Both the position numbers and the translations under genes were made by a program. A stretch of DNA of 64,000 nucleotides from Streptomyces phaeofaciens (GTDB lineage: Bacteria; Actinomycetota; Actinomycetes; Streptomycetales; Streptomycetaceae): NCBI RefSeq assembly GCF_014648915.1, contig NZ_BMSA01000004.1:336539-400538 (forward strand), written 5' to 3'. How positions within the stretch are numbered: the stretch's first letter is position 1; every line of letters starts with the position of its first letter. The notes beneath the pieces were generated by a model, which worked only from the letters and a program-made list of their open reading frames with translations, was not told where the DNA came from and made no database searches. This document shows positions 35,239 through 44,349 of this stretch, piece after piece.

Positions 35239-35292
35239 GCCGGCCTGCGACAATCGGACGGGAAGCGCCGTACGACCACGCTGGAGGAGCCC

Positions 35293-36321
35293 GTGCCACC
35301 CACCTCACGCCCCCTGCGCAAGCTGGGCTTCCTCACGATCGGCCTGTTCGACGGGGACGACCCGGCCCGGGGGCACGAGACCACGCTGGAGATCATCGAG
35401 CTGGGCGAGCGGCTCGGCTTCGACAGCGCGTGGGTGCGTCACCGGCATCTCCAGTACGGGATCTCCTCCCCCGTCGCCGTGCTGGCGGCCGCCTCGCAGC
35501 GCACCCGCCGGATCGAGCTGGGCACCGCGGTGATCCCGCTGGGCTGGGAGAACCCGCTGCGGCTGGCGGAGGACCTGGCGACGGTCGACGTGCTGTCCGG
35601 GGGCCGGCTCAACCCGGGGGTGAGCGTGGGCCCGCCGATGCACTTCGACCAGGTCAAGGACGCCCTGTACCCGGACACGGCGGACGCCGAGGACTTCGGG
35701 TACGAGCGGGTGCGGCGGCTGCTGGACCTCGTACGCGGCAAGTCCGCCTCGGACTTCAGCGGGGTGGAGGGCTTCGAGGTGTTCTCCGACCGGGTGCAGC
35801 CGCACTCCCCCGGCCTGGGCCGGCGTCTCTGGTACGGCGGGGGCAGCGTGAGTTCCGCGCGGTGGGCGGGCGAGCACGGCATGAACTTCCTCACCAGCAG
35901 CGTCGTCAAGGCCGAAGGCCCGGACGACGCCCGGGACTTCGCCGAGATCCAGCTGTCGCACGTGCGCGCCTTCCGCGCCGCCCACCCCGACGGCGAGGCC
36001 GCTCGGGTCTCCCAGGGCCTCGTGGTGATCCCCACCGACTCCGCCTCGCCCGAACAGCGCGCGCGGTACGAGGAGTTCGCCGCCCGGCGGCTGCCGCGCA
36101 CCAGGTCCCCGCAGGGTCCGGGGCGGCTGCTGTTCGCCCCCGACCTGGTCGGCACCTCGGAGGAGATCGCCGAACGCCTGGCCGCGCACGCCGCGTTCCG
36201 TGAGATCGACGAGGTGGCGTTCGCGCTGCCCTTCACCTTCGCGCACGAGGACTACGTGCAGATCCTCACCGACATGGCGACGCGGCTGGGCCCGGCCCTG
36301 GGATGGCGGCGGGCCGCCTGA
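35293..36321 (+). CDS. LLM-class flavin-dependent oxidoreductase
   Basis: 342 residues of the bacterial luciferase-like monooxygenase fold: LGFLTIGLFDGDDPARGHET, FDSAWVRHRHLQYGISSPVA, RRIELGTAVIPLGWENPLRL and LSGGRLNPGVSVGPP. These enzymes use FMN or F420; no clear indicator tells which. GTG 35293 has GGAGGAG eight bases upstream. Convergent with the TauD gene, with a 30-base gap. Confidence 0.87.
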   Translation: MPPTSRPLRKLGFLTIGLFDGDDPARGHETTLEIIELGERLGFDSAWVRHRHLQYGISSPVAVLAAASQRTRRIELGTAVIPLGWENPLRLAEDLATVDVLSGGRLNPGVSVGPPMHFDQVKDALYPDTADAEDFGYERVRRLLDLVRGKSASDFSGVEGFEVFSDRVQPHSPGLGRRLWYGGGSVSSARWAGEHGMNFLTSSVVKAEGPDDARDFAEIQLSHVRAFRAAHPDGEAARVSQGLVVIPTDSASPEQRARYEEFAARRLPRTRSPQGPGRLLFAPDLVGTSEEIAERLAAHAAFREIDEVAFALPFTFAHEDYVQILTDMATRLGPALGWRRAA

Positions 36322-36351
36322 CGTCACCGGCGGCCGGACCCGGTGTCCCCG

Positions 36352-37326
36352 TCACCAGCGGCCGGGCTCCGTCCCCGTCAGTGGCTCCGACGGCTTGCCG
36401 TCCACGCCGACCGGCACGTCCCCGGTGAGCATCACCCGGTGCATGGTGCGCGGGAAGCCGAGGTGGGCGTTGTCGCTCGGCGCGAGGTGGATGGTGGCCC
36501 GGTTGTCCCAGAAGGCCACGCTGCCGGGCTCCCAGCGGAAGCGGACCGTGTACTCGGGCCGCACCGCCTGCTCCAGCAGCATGTCGAGCAGGGCCCGGCT
36601 CTCGGCGCGCGAGACGTCGGCGATCTGCTCGACGTAGTAGCCGTTGACGTAGAGCACCTTCTCCCCGGTCTCGGGGTGGACGCGCACCAGCGGGTGCAGG
36701 GACGCCACCTGGTGGCCCAGCAGGTGGCGGACGTACGCGTCGTCGCCGGGGCGGGGCTGGTAGCCGACGCCGAGCCGGTGTTCGGCGCGCAGTCCGTCCA
36801 CGAACCGCCGCACCGGCGCGGAGAGTCCCGCGTACGCGGCGGCGAGGTTGGCCCAGGTGGTGTCGCCGCCGTACGGGGGGACGGTCTCGGCGCGCAGGAC
36901 GGTCGCGGCCGGCGGGTCGATCCGGGCGCCGTGGTCGCAGTGCCAGCCGCGCAGCAGGGTGTGCCGGCGGCGCTGGAGCCACTCCTCGTGCTCCATGCCG
37001 AACTTCCCGCCCAGTTCCAGCCGGTCGGCGGTCGTCTCGACCTCCGGGAAGTCCGGGGGCGAGGCGCTGCCCCGCTTGCGCAGCACGACCGGTCGGCCGA
37101 ACCTGCGGGCGAAGGCCACATGGGCGGCGTGGTCGAGGTGCTGCCCGCGGAAGAACACCACCTTCCAGTGCAGCACGGCGGCCCTGACCGCGGCGACCCG
37201 GGCGTCGTCGAGGCCGTCGGCCAGGTCGACGCCCGCGATCTCGGCACCGATGTGCCCGGCGACCGGGTGCACCTCGATCCCCGCCGCCCGAACCAGCCCG
37301 TCCTGCGTGTCCCAGCCCGTCGTCAT
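36352..37326 (-). CDS. TauD/TfdA-family Fe(II)/2-oxoglutarate dioxygenase
   Basis: 324 residues. The iron triad HxD...H is present: His129-Cys-Asp131 in GWHCDHG and a later His in TMHRVML, with a downstream Arg region that can hold 2-oxoglutarate. WKVVFFRGQHLDHAAHVAFA is the TauD hallmark. Sequence features are nearest to taurine/alkylsulfonate dioxygenases, but no sulfonate transporter lies nearby, so the substrate is open. Divergent from an aldo/keto reductase with 86 bp between the starts. Confidence 0.88.
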   Translation of the reverse strand: MTTGWDTQDGLVRAAGIEVHPVAGHIGAEIAGVDLADGLDDARVAAVRAAVLHWKVVFFRGQHLDHAAHVAFARRFGRPVVLRKRGSASPPDFPEVETTADRLELGGKFGMEHEEWLQRRRHTLLRGWHCDHGARIDPPAATVLRAETVPPYGGDTTWANLAAAYAGLSAPVRRFVDGLRAEHRLGVGYQPRPGDDAYVRHLLGHQVASLHPLVRVHPETGEKVLYVNGYYVEQIADVSRAESRALLDMLLEQAVRPEYTVRFRWEPGSVAFWDNRATIHLAPSDNAHLGFPRTMHRVMLTGDVPVGVDGKPSEPLTGTEPGRW

Positions 37327-37412
37327 GCACGCTCCGATGGTCGTCCGGTTGTTCGATCCTCACCGTATCCCTGAGGCTGGAGGGGACGACACGGCCGAGG
37401 AAAGGTCCCACG

Positions 37413-38243
37413 GTGAGCGACATCCCGGTGCACACGCTGAACGACGGTACGCGGCTCCCGGCCCTGGGGCTGGGCACCTGGCCCATGGACGACGCGCAGG
37501 CGGAGGAGGCGGTGGCCGGGGCGCTGGAGCTGGGCTACCGGCTGATCGACACCGCGACGAACTACCGCAACGAGACCGGGGTGGGCCGTGGGGTGGCGCG
37601 CGCGGGGGTGCCTCGCGAGGAGATCGTGATCACGACGAAGCTGCCGGGCCGCCATCACGGCCACGAGGAGACGCTGGCCTCCTTCGAGGAGTCCCGGCGG
37701 CGGCTCGGCGTCGACCACGTCGACCTGTACCTGATCCACTGGCCGCTGCCCCGGGTCGGCAGGTACGTCGACTCCTGGCGGGCCATGATCAAGCTTCGCG
37801 AGGAGGGGCTGGTCCGCTCGATCGGGGTCTCGAACTTCACGCCCGGGCACATCGAGCGGCTGGAGAAGGAGACGGGGGTGCTCCCCTCCGTCAACCAGAT
37901 CGAGCTGCACCCGCTGTTCCCGCAGGCCGAGCTGCGCGCCTTCCACCGGGCCAGGGGCATCGTCACGGAGAGCTGGAGCCCGCTGGGCCGCGGCTCCGCG
38001 CTGCTGGCCGACCCTCTGGTGGTGTCGGTGGCCGAGGCGCTCGGGGTCACCCCGGCCCAGGTGCTGCTGCGCTGGCACGTCCAGCTGGGCGCGGTCCCCG
38101 TCCCCAAGTCGTCCGACCCGGCACGGCAGCGCGCCAACCTGGACGTCTTCGGCTTTTCGCTGGGCCCGGCCCAGATGGACGTGGTAGCGGACCGGGCGCA
38201 CGCCCGGCTGGGCGGGGATCCGCAGGTCCACGAGGAGTTCTGA
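37413..38243 (+). CDS. Aldo/keto reductase (2,5-didehydrogluconate reductase-like)
   Basis: 276 residues. LGLGTWPMDDAQAEEAV, YRLIDTATNYRNETGVGRG (catalytic Asp and Tyr), the Lys in TTKLPGRHHG and His in LIHWPLP complete the tetrad. The C-terminal PVPKSSDPARQRANL binds NADP(H). Reduces carbonyl compounds; the exact substrate cannot be read. GTG start at 37413 with GAGGAAAGG upstream. Divergent from the TauD gene. Confidence 0.9.
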   Translation: MSDIPVHTLNDGTRLPALGLGTWPMDDAQAEEAVAGALELGYRLIDTATNYRNETGVGRGVARAGVPREEIVITTKLPGRHHGHEETLASFEESRRRLGVDHVDLYLIHWPLPRVGRYVDSWRAMIKLREEGLVRSIGVSNFTPGHIERLEKETGVLPSVNQIELHPLFPQAELRAFHRARGIVTESWSPLGRGSALLADPLVVSVAEALGVTPAQVLLRWHVQLGAVPVPKSSDPARQRANLDVFGFSLGPAQMDVVADRAHARLGGDPQVHEEF

Positions 38244-38293
38244 ACGCTCCCGGCGAGCGGCGCCGCGGCCGGCCGTTCGGGCCTTCGGGCAGC

Positions 38294-40636
38294 TCACCGC
38301 GGTTCGAGGGTCTGCTCCGCCCAGATCGTCTTGCCGCGGTCCGTCTGCCGGCTGCCCCAGCGCTGGGTGAGCTGGGCGACGAGCAGCAGGCCTCGCCCGC
38401 CCTCGTCGAAGGCATGGGCGCGGCGCAGGTGCGGGGAGGTGGAACTGCCGTCGGAGACCTCGCAGATGAGGCTGCGGTCGCGGATCAGCCGGAGCCGGAT
38501 GGGGGGTTCGCCGTAGCGGATGGCGTTGGTGACCAGTTCGCTGACGACGAGTTCGGTGACGAACGCGGCCTCCTCCAGGCCCCACGCGGCGAGTTGCTCG
38601 GTGGCGGCCCGGCGGGCGGTGGCCACCTGGGCGGGGTCCGGCTCCACGTCCCAGGCGGCGACCTGGTCCGCGCCGAGCACGCGGGTGCGGGCGAGCAGCA
38701 GGGCGACGTCGTCGCTGGGCTCCTCCGGCAGGACGGCCTTGAGGACGGTGTCGCAGAGGGCGTCGAGGGTGGCGGCCGGTGCGGTGAGCGCGTTGCACAG
38801 TTCGCCCGTGGAGCGGTCGACGTCCCGGTCGCGGTCCTCGATCAGGCCGTCCGTGTAGAGGGCGACGACGGCACCCTCGGGCAGTTCCAGCTCGACCGCC
38901 TCGAAGGGCAGCCCGCCGACGCCGAGCGGGGGGCCGGGGGTCATGGGGACGAGGTGTGCGGTGCCGTCGGGCAGGACGACGGCCGGGGCGGGGTGTCCGG
39001 CGGCGGCGAGGGTGAGATGGCGGCTGACGGGGTCGTAGACGGCGTACAGGCAGGTGGCGCCGAGTTCCGCGACCTCGTCGGCGCCGTCGTCGTAGGCCGC
39101 CAGATGGGTGACGAGGTCGTCGAGGTGGGTGAGCAGTTCGTCGGGTGGCAGGTCCACGTCGGCGAGGGTGCGCACGGCCGTGCACAGGCGCCCCATGGTC
39201 GCGGAGGAGGGGATGCCGTGGCCGACGACGTCGCCGACGACGAGGGCGACCCGGCTGCCGGGGAGCGGGATGACGTCGAACCAGTCGCCGCCGATGCCGG
39301 CCGTGGAGCCGCTGGGCAGATAGCGGTGGGCGACCTCCACGGCCGCCTGTCCGGGCAGCCCGCGCGGCAGCAGGCTGTGCTGGAGGGCGAGCGCGGTGGT
39401 GCGTTCGCGGGCGAAGCGGCGGGCGTTGTCGATGCAGACGGCGGCGCGGCTGGCGAGTTCCTCGGAGAAGACGGCGTCGTCGGCCTCGTAGTCGTCGGGG
39501 TGGGCGATGCGGATGCCGACCAGGACACCGAGGGTGGTGCCACGCGCCCGCAGCGGTACGGCGAGCAGCGAGTGGACGCCGTGGCCGTGGCGGCGGCCCT
39601 CGGGGGTGTCGGTGTCGCGTTCCGCGGTCCAGCGCATGAAGTCCGGCTCACCCGCCTGGCTGAGCACGGCCCGTCCCTCCCGCAGGGCCCGCGCGGGCGG
39701 GCTGTACGGAGGGTAGGCGTCGGTGTCGCCGAGACGGACGCCCGCCTCGGGGGTGCCCTCGTGCCGGGAGCCGTGGGCGACGCGGCGCAGCACGATCGGG
39801 CCGTCCGGGACGGCGGGCGGTTCGTCCGCGCCGAGGACCCAGTCGAGGAGGTCCACGCTCGCGAAGTCGGCGAACTGCGGCACCAGCAGCTCGACCACCT
39901 CCTCGGCGGTGCGCACCACGTCGAGGGTGGTGCCGATGGAGGCCGCCGCCTCGTTGAGCAGGGCCAGGCGCCGCCGGGCCCAGTACTGCTCGCTGCTGTC
40001 GAAGGCCGCCAGGGCGACGCCGGTCACCTCCCCGGAGTCCTCGCGCACGGGCCACATCTCGATGCTCCAGGCGTGTTCCCGGTTGAGGGCGGGGGCGCCG
40101 GTGAAGCTCTCGTAGCGGACCGGGCGGCCGGTCTCGGTGACCTGACGCAGATGGAAGGCGAACCCGCGGCTGTGCTCGGCGTCCTCCACGGTCTCGGGGA
40201 AGTGGCGGCCGAGCAGGACGTCCTCGGGGACGCCCATGACCTTGCAGGCGGCGTCGTTGAGGCGCAGATAGCGCTGGCGGGGGTCGAAGACGGACATGGA
40301 CATGGAGGCCTGCTGGAAGGCGCGGCCGGCGAGGGTCGGTTCCGGGGCGGCGGGTCGTTCGGCGGTGAGGGCCCAGCACGTCGGTGTGCCGTCGGGGCCG
40401 AGGACCGGGCAGGCCGTGACGGCGAGGGGGACGGGGCGGCCGTCGCGGTGGCGGACCACGACGGGACGGCTCCAGGGGTCCGCGGTGAGCGGCGGGAGGT
40501 CGTCGGCGAACAGAACGGCCGCCGCCCGCCCCACGGCCTCCTCGGCCGGATGGCCCGTCAGCAGGTGGGCACCCTCGCTCCAGCCCGTCACGATGCCCCG
40601 GGCATCGACGACCGCCGCAGCGACGACATGCTCCAT
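38294..40636 (-). CDS. PAS-GAF-SpoIIE phosphatase-HATPase signalling protein
   Basis: About 780 residues with four modules in order: two PAS domains (about 1-95 and 105-210), a GAF domain (about 220-400), a PP2C/SpoIIE phosphatase (GGDWFDVIPLPG, VVGDVVGHGI, AGHPAPAVVL, ALYTDGLIEDRD) and a C-terminal RsbW-like HATPase (FVTELVVSELVTNAIRYG). It probably dephosphorylates an anti-anti-sigma factor and may also act as its kinase, in response to a signal seen by PAS/GAF. Start uncertain: ATG 40636 or ATG 40669. No cognate partner adjoins it; the SigB-type sigma gene at 58 kb is a candidate output only by class. Confidence 0.9.
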   Translation of the reverse strand: MEHVVAAAVVDARGIVTGWSEGAHLLTGHPAEEAVGRAAAVLFADDLPPLTADPWSRPVVVRHRDGRPVPLAVTACPVLGPDGTPTCWALTAERPAAPEPTLAGRAFQQASMSMSVFDPRQRYLRLNDAACKVMGVPEDVLLGRHFPETVEDAEHSRGFAFHLRQVTETGRPVRYESFTGAPALNREHAWSIEMWPVREDSGEVTGVALAAFDSSEQYWARRRLALLNEAAASIGTTLDVVRTAEEVVELLVPQFADFASVDLLDWVLGADEPPAVPDGPIVLRRVAHGSRHEGTPEAGVRLGDTDAYPPYSPPARALREGRAVLSQAGEPDFMRWTAERDTDTPEGRRHGHGVHSLLAVPLRARGTTLGVLVGIRIAHPDDYEADDAVFSEELASRAAVCIDNARRFARERTTALALQHSLLPRGLPGQAAVEVAHRYLPSGSTAGIGGDWFDVIPLPGSRVALVVGDVVGHGIPSSATMGRLCTAVRTLADVDLPPDELLTHLDDLVTHLAAYDDGADEVAELGATCLYAVYDPVSRHLTLAAAGHPAPAVVLPDGTAHLVPMTPGPPLGVGGLPFEAVELELPEGAVVALYTDGLIEDRDRDVDRSTGELCNALTAPAATLDALCDTVLKAVLPEEPSDDVALLLARTRVLGADQVAAWDVEPDPAQVATARRAATEQLAAWGLEEAAFVTELVVSELVTNAIRYGEPPIRLRLIRDRSLICEVSDGSSTSPHLRRAHAFDEGGRGLLLVAQLTQRWGSRQTDRGKTIWAEQTLEPR

Positions 40637-40710
40637 GCCGTCCAGAATGGTCCCTTTGGTCCGGGGCATCAACCCGCGAGGGGCCGACCGTGGGGCCGGC
40701 CCCACGGTCC

Positions 40711-41178
40711 TCAGGAGCGGTGCGCGCGCAGCGCCTCCAGGGCGCGGTCGGCGTGGGTGTTCATCCGGAGTTCGCTGCGCACGACCTCGAGGACGGTACG
40801 GTCCTGCGCTATCACGAAGGTGACCCGCTTGGTGGGGGCCAGCGAGAAGCCCCGCTTCACACCGAAGCGTTCCCGCACGCTTCCGTCGGTGTCGGAGAGC
40901 AGGGTCATCCCGAGGGTGTGGGTGCCGGCGAACTCCTGCTGGCGGTCGACGGAGTCCCCGCTGACGCCGACGGGCCGCGCGCCGACGGCCGCGAACTCGG
41001 CGGCCAGATCACGGAAGTGGCAGGCCTCGGCGGTGCAGCCGGGGGTGAGGGCGGCCGGGTAGAAGAAGAGCACCACGGGCCCGTCGGCGAGCAGGTCCGT
41101 CAGGCTGCGCGCCGTGCCGGTCTCGTCCGGCAGGGAGAAGTCCTCGACCAGGTCACCGGTCTCCAGAGCCTTCGTCAT
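40711..41178 (-). CDS. BCP/AhpC-type peroxiredoxin
   Basis: 155 residues. The peroxidatic Cys48 is in FFYPAALTPGCTAEACHF and a second Cys53 five residues later is the resolving Cys, as in atypical 2-Cys Bcp proteins. It reduces hydrogen peroxide and organic hydroperoxides with thioredoxin. ATG 41178; the gene follows the DoxX gene by eight bases on the same strand, so they are probably co-transcribed. Confidence 0.92.
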   Translation of the reverse strand: MTKALETGDLVEDFSLPDETGTARSLTDLLADGPVVLFFYPAALTPGCTAEACHFRDLAAEFAAVGARPVGVSGDSVDRQQEFAGTHTLGMTLLSDTDGSVRERFGVKRGFSLAPTKRVTFVIAQDRTVLEVVRSELRMNTHADRALEALRAHRS

Positions 41179-41186
41179 GACGGTTC

Positions 41187-41564
41187 CTACTTTCCTTCCG
41201 CGCCGCGCGCGACACCGCGGGCCCACAGCACGAGGGGCACCTGGAGGGGCAGCCGGCCGAACGCGGCCGCCTTGAGGGGGGTGGGACGGTCGCGCCAGTC
41301 GAGCGCCATCTTGACGTTGGCGGGGAACACGCCGACGAAGAGCGCGGCGGCGGCCAGGGCGGCCGGCTTCCGGGTCCGGGGCAGGGCCACTCCGGCCGCC
41401 AGCGCCAGCTCGGCGACGCCGCTGGCGTACGTCCAGGTCCGGGGCGAGCCGGGCAGGGCCTTCGGGATGATCGCGTCGAACTGGCGCGGCACGGCGAAGT
41501 GGGCGACGCCCATACCGGCGAGCAGGCCCGCCAGCAGCAGGGGTGAGCGTTCGGACCGGGACAC
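41187..41564 (-). CDS. DoxX-family membrane protein
   Basis: 125 residues with four hydrophobic segments: LLLAGLLAGMGVAHFAVP, the DoxX-like TYASGVAELALAAGVAL, a third about residues 70-90 and a last about 105-118. DoxX proteins are linked to redox or thiol chemistry at the membrane. Start GTG 41564 with AGAGGAGGAACC. Upstream of, and likely in an operon with, the peroxiredoxin gene. Confidence 0.82.
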   Translation of the reverse strand: MSRSERSPLLLAGLLAGMGVAHFAVPRQFDAIIPKALPGSPRTWTYASGVAELALAAGVALPRTRKPAALAAAALFVGVFPANVKMALDWRDRPTPLKAAAFGRLPLQVPLVLWARGVARGAEGK

Positions 41565-41595
41565 GGTTCCTCCTCTGATGACCTGGGGGCCGACA

Positions 41596-42525
41596 TTACT
41601 GGACGGTAGGAGGCCGTCCGGAGGCGGGGTCTGCGCCCAACTCGCCCGTCTCCGGCCGTCGCTGGGGGGCCTGCTGGGGGAGCCGCCGGTGCTGCCCCGG
41701 GGTGTGCCCGAAGGTGTGCCGGAAGACATCGATGAAGGCGCTGGCGGTGGACCAGCCGCAGCGCACGGCGACGCTGGTGACGGGGGTGTCCTCGGCGAGC
41801 AGCCGCAGGGCGTGGAAGAGGCGGGCCTGGGTGCGCCACTGGGGGAAGGTCATGCCGAGGTCGGCGCGGAAGAGCCGGCTGAGGGTGCGCTCCCCGGTGC
41901 CGGTGGCGGCGCCCAGCGCGGCGAGGGTGCGCCGGTCGGCCGGGTCGGCGTGGACGAGCGCGCAGACGGCCGCGAGCCGGGGGTCGGACGGCGTGGGCAG
42001 CCGCATCGGCTGCCGCGGGGAGACGCGCAGCTGGTCGCGCAGGACGGCGAGGAGGCGGGCGCGCTCGGGTCCGGGCCGCTCGGGCGCGCCCGTGTGGGCG
42101 CGGATCAGTTCCCGCAGCAGGGGACTGACGGCGAGGGCGGTGGGGGTGTCCAGGCCGAGCGGGTTGTCGTCGGCGGGCAGGCCGACGAGGTGCAGGTCGA
42201 GGTGGCCGTAGGCGCGGTGGGCGTGCACGGTCCCGGCGGGCACCCACAGGGCACGGGTGCCGGGCGCGAACCAGGTCCCGGCGTCGGTGGTGACGGCCAG
42301 GACGCCGGAGCCCGCGTACACGATCTGGTGGTCGTCGTGCCGGTGGGCGTCGATCCGCTCGCCGGGCGCCAGCACCTGGGCGCGGGTGGGGGCCTGCGGG
42401 GCGTACCGGACGCCCGACGGGGTGGCACGGGGAAGAGCGGGCCCTTCGGGACGGGGGTCGTCGTCCGGCTCGGCGGGACGAGGGTCGGCCTCCGGCGGCT
42501 CGCCGTCTTGGCGGATGTTCGACAC
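41596..42525 (-). CDS. AraC-family transcriptional regulator with N-terminal cupin
   Basis: 309 residues: an AraC-type cupin (IDAHRHDDHQIVYAGSGVLA) and a C-terminal double HTH (TLAALGAATGTGERTLSRLF, TPVTSVAVRCGWSTASAFID, VFRHTFGHTPGQHRR). It probably senses a small molecule and controls the divergent MFS gene. The GTG at 42525 follows a TAATCT box (42539-42534 on the minus strand) by eight bases, a leaderless arrangement. Confidence 0.88.
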   Translation of the reverse strand: MSNIRQDGEPPEADPRPAEPDDDPRPEGPALPRATPSGVRYAPQAPTRAQVLAPGERIDAHRHDDHQIVYAGSGVLAVTTDAGTWFAPGTRALWVPAGTVHAHRAYGHLDLHLVGLPADDNPLGLDTPTALAVSPLLRELIRAHTGAPERPGPERARLLAVLRDQLRVSPRQPMRLPTPSDPRLAAVCALVHADPADRRTLAALGAATGTGERTLSRLFRADLGMTFPQWRTQARLFHALRLLAEDTPVTSVAVRCGWSTASAFIDVFRHTFGHTPGQHRRLPQQAPQRRPETGELGADPASGRPPTVQ

Positions 42526-42580
42526 AACCAGGCAGATTATCGGAAGTGCGACACCGCCGCCGTTCGCGACGATCGCTGAC

Positions 42581-43756
42581 GTGCCGAAGAACCGAGCCAT
42601 CACCCTGTTGTCCCTGGGCCACGCGTGCGTGGACGTCCACCAGGGGGCCGTCGCCGCACTGGTCCCCTATTTCGTCGCCGAGCGTGCCTACTCCTACGCC
42701 GCCGCCTCCGGCATCGTGCTGGCGGCCTCCCTGCTGTCGTCGGTGGCGCAGCCGCTGTTCGGCGCGCTGACCGACCGATGGGCGCTGCCGTGGCTGCTGC
42801 CGCTCGCCGCGGCCACCGCCGGCGTGGGCGTCGCCCTCGCCGGGGTCGGCGGCTCCTACCCGCTCACCCTGGCGACGGTCGCCCTGTCCGGGGTCGGGGT
42901 CGCCGCCTATCACCCGGAGGCCGCGCGGGTGGCGCGGGCCGCCTCGGACGGCGGTCATACGGCGATGGGCTGGTTCGCGCTGGGCGGCAACGTCGGCTTC
43001 GCCTGCGCCCCGCTGCTGGTGTGGGCGGTGGTCTCGCCCTGGGGACTGCGGGCCTCTCCCCTGCTGGGCGTGCCCGCGCTGCTGGGCGTGGCGCTGTGCG
43101 CGGCCGCGGTGCGCGCGGCCGGCGCCCAGGCCGTGGGCGGCGGCGCGGCGGAGGGGGCGGGCCGGGACGACTGGCCGGCGTTCCTGCGGCTGTCGGGTGC
43201 CGTGGTGTGCCGCTCGGTCGTCTTCGTCGGCCTGAGCGCGTTCCTGCCGCTGTACGTGCGGGAGCGCACCGGCGGCGGGGAGGCGGTCGGTACGGCCGTG
43301 CTGTGCGTGCTCTACGCGGGCGGCGCGGTGGGGACGCTGGCCGGGAGCCGGCTGGCCGAGCGCTACGGACGGCTCCCGGTGGTCCGCCACTCGTACGGGG
43401 TGACCCTGGTCGCCGTCGTGGGGGTGCTCCTCGTGCCGGGACCGCCGCTGTACCTCTTCGCGGCGCTCGCCTCGGCCGGGCTGTACGTGCCGTTCTCGCT
43501 GCATGTGACGCTGGGCCAGGACTGTCTGCCCCGGCATCCGGGCACCGCGAGCGGTGTCACCCTCGGACTGACGGTCAGCATCGGGGGTGCGGTGGCGCCG
43601 GCCGTCGGGGCGCTGGCGGACGCCACCTCCCTGCGGACCGGGCTGCTGCCCCTGCTCGCCCCTCCCGTGGTGGCCTGGTTCCTGCTGTGCGGCCTGCGCG
43701 AACCGGACCCGGCCCCGCTCGCGTCCCCGGCGGACGCGGTCGCGGTCAGGCGGTGA
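42581..43756 (+). CDS. MFS transporter, Fsr/fosmidomycin-resistance-like
   Basis: About 391 residues with twelve predicted helices. LLSLGHACVDVHQGAVAALV opens the first helix as in fosmidomycin-resistance (Fsr) exporters; RWALPWLLPLAAATAG and the central RTGGGEAVGTAVL mark MFS repeats. Likely drug or metabolite efflux under control of the divergent AraC regulator. Start GTG 42581; the 3' end overlaps the convergent MarR gene by 11 bases. Confidence 0.85.
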   Translation: MPKNRAITLLSLGHACVDVHQGAVAALVPYFVAERAYSYAAASGIVLAASLLSSVAQPLFGALTDRWALPWLLPLAAATAGVGVALAGVGGSYPLTLATVALSGVGVAAYHPEAARVARAASDGGHTAMGWFALGGNVGFACAPLLVWAVVSPWGLRASPLLGVPALLGVALCAAAVRAAGAQAVGGGAAEGAGRDDWPAFLRLSGAVVCRSVVFVGLSAFLPLYVRERTGGGEAVGTAVLCVLYAGGAVGTLAGSRLAERYGRLPVVRHSYGVTLVAVVGVLLVPGPPLYLFAALASAGLYVPFSLHVTLGQDCLPRHPGTASGVTLGLTVSIGGAVAPAVGALADATSLRTGLLPLLAPPVVAWFLLCGLREPDPAPLASPADAVAVRR

Positions 43757-44258
43757 CGGGCGGCTGCTCGGGCTCGTCCTCGACGGCGTAGGAGAGGAAG
43801 TCGTCGACCATCCGGTGGAAGAGCGTGGCGAGCCGGCCCAGCTCCTCGGGGGACCAGTCGGCGAGGGCGAGCTGCATGCCGCGGGCGCCCGCCTCCCGGA
43901 CCCGGTCGACGGCCTCGCGGCCGACGCCGGTGAGCTGGATGCGCTGGGCTCGGCCGTCGTCGGGGTCGGGCACCCGGGTGACGTACCCGGACTTCTGGAG
44001 CTGCTGCACCGTGCGGGTCACATGGGAGGCCTCGACGCCGAGGCGCTGGGCCAGCTCCCCCGGGCGCAGCGGCTCGGAGTCGGCGATCTGGCGCAGCAGG
44101 GCCACGGCGGCGCGGTCCAGGGGGACCCCGGCCACGGCCATCAGCCGGTCGTGCTGGCGGGCCCGGGTGCTGAGATAGGTGACGCGCGTGAGGGCGCGCT
44201 CGATCTCGATCACCTCCGGGGAGGCGACGGAGGGCACGGGGAGCGGTTCGGTGGGCAT
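43746..44258 (-). CDS. MarR-family transcriptional regulator
   Basis: 170 residues: dimerisation helices, then the winged helix ELAQRLGVEASHVTRTVQQL, QKSGYVTRVPDPDDGRAQRI (wing with the DxDGR salt bridge typical of MarR). It binds a small ligand and regulates nearby genes. A motif TTGCGTAACTCAAGTAA lies 22 bases upstream of its ATG and recurs near the response regulator and dehydrogenase at 48 kb, so those are candidate targets. Start ATG 44258 (alternative GTG 44267). Confidence 0.88.
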   Translation of the reverse strand: MPTEPLPVPSVASPEVIEIERALTRVTYLSTRARQHDRLMAVAGVPLDRAAVALLRQIADSEPLRPGELAQRLGVEASHVTRTVQQLQKSGYVTRVPDPDDGRAQRIQLTGVGREAVDRVREAGARGMQLALADWSPEELGRLATLFHRMVDDFLSYAVEDEPEQPPVTA

Positions 44259-44279
44259 GGGACCCACTTTACCATCTTG

Positions 44280-44300
44280 TTGCGTAACTCAAGTAAGTTA
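44280..44300. promoter_or_regulatory. MarR-type operator, copy A of a four-copy motif
   Basis: TTGCGTAACTCAAGTAA at 44280-44296 lies just upstream of the MarR gene. Within it and just beyond, GTAACT and AGTTAC form six-base arms. Copies B-D of the same motif are at 48034, 48060 and 48088. Self-regulation by the adjacent MarR protein is the simplest reading. Confidence 0.6.
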
Positions 44301-44349
44301 CTGTCCGCGTGCACCCCGGCACCCGCGGCGGGAGTACGGGGCGGCACCC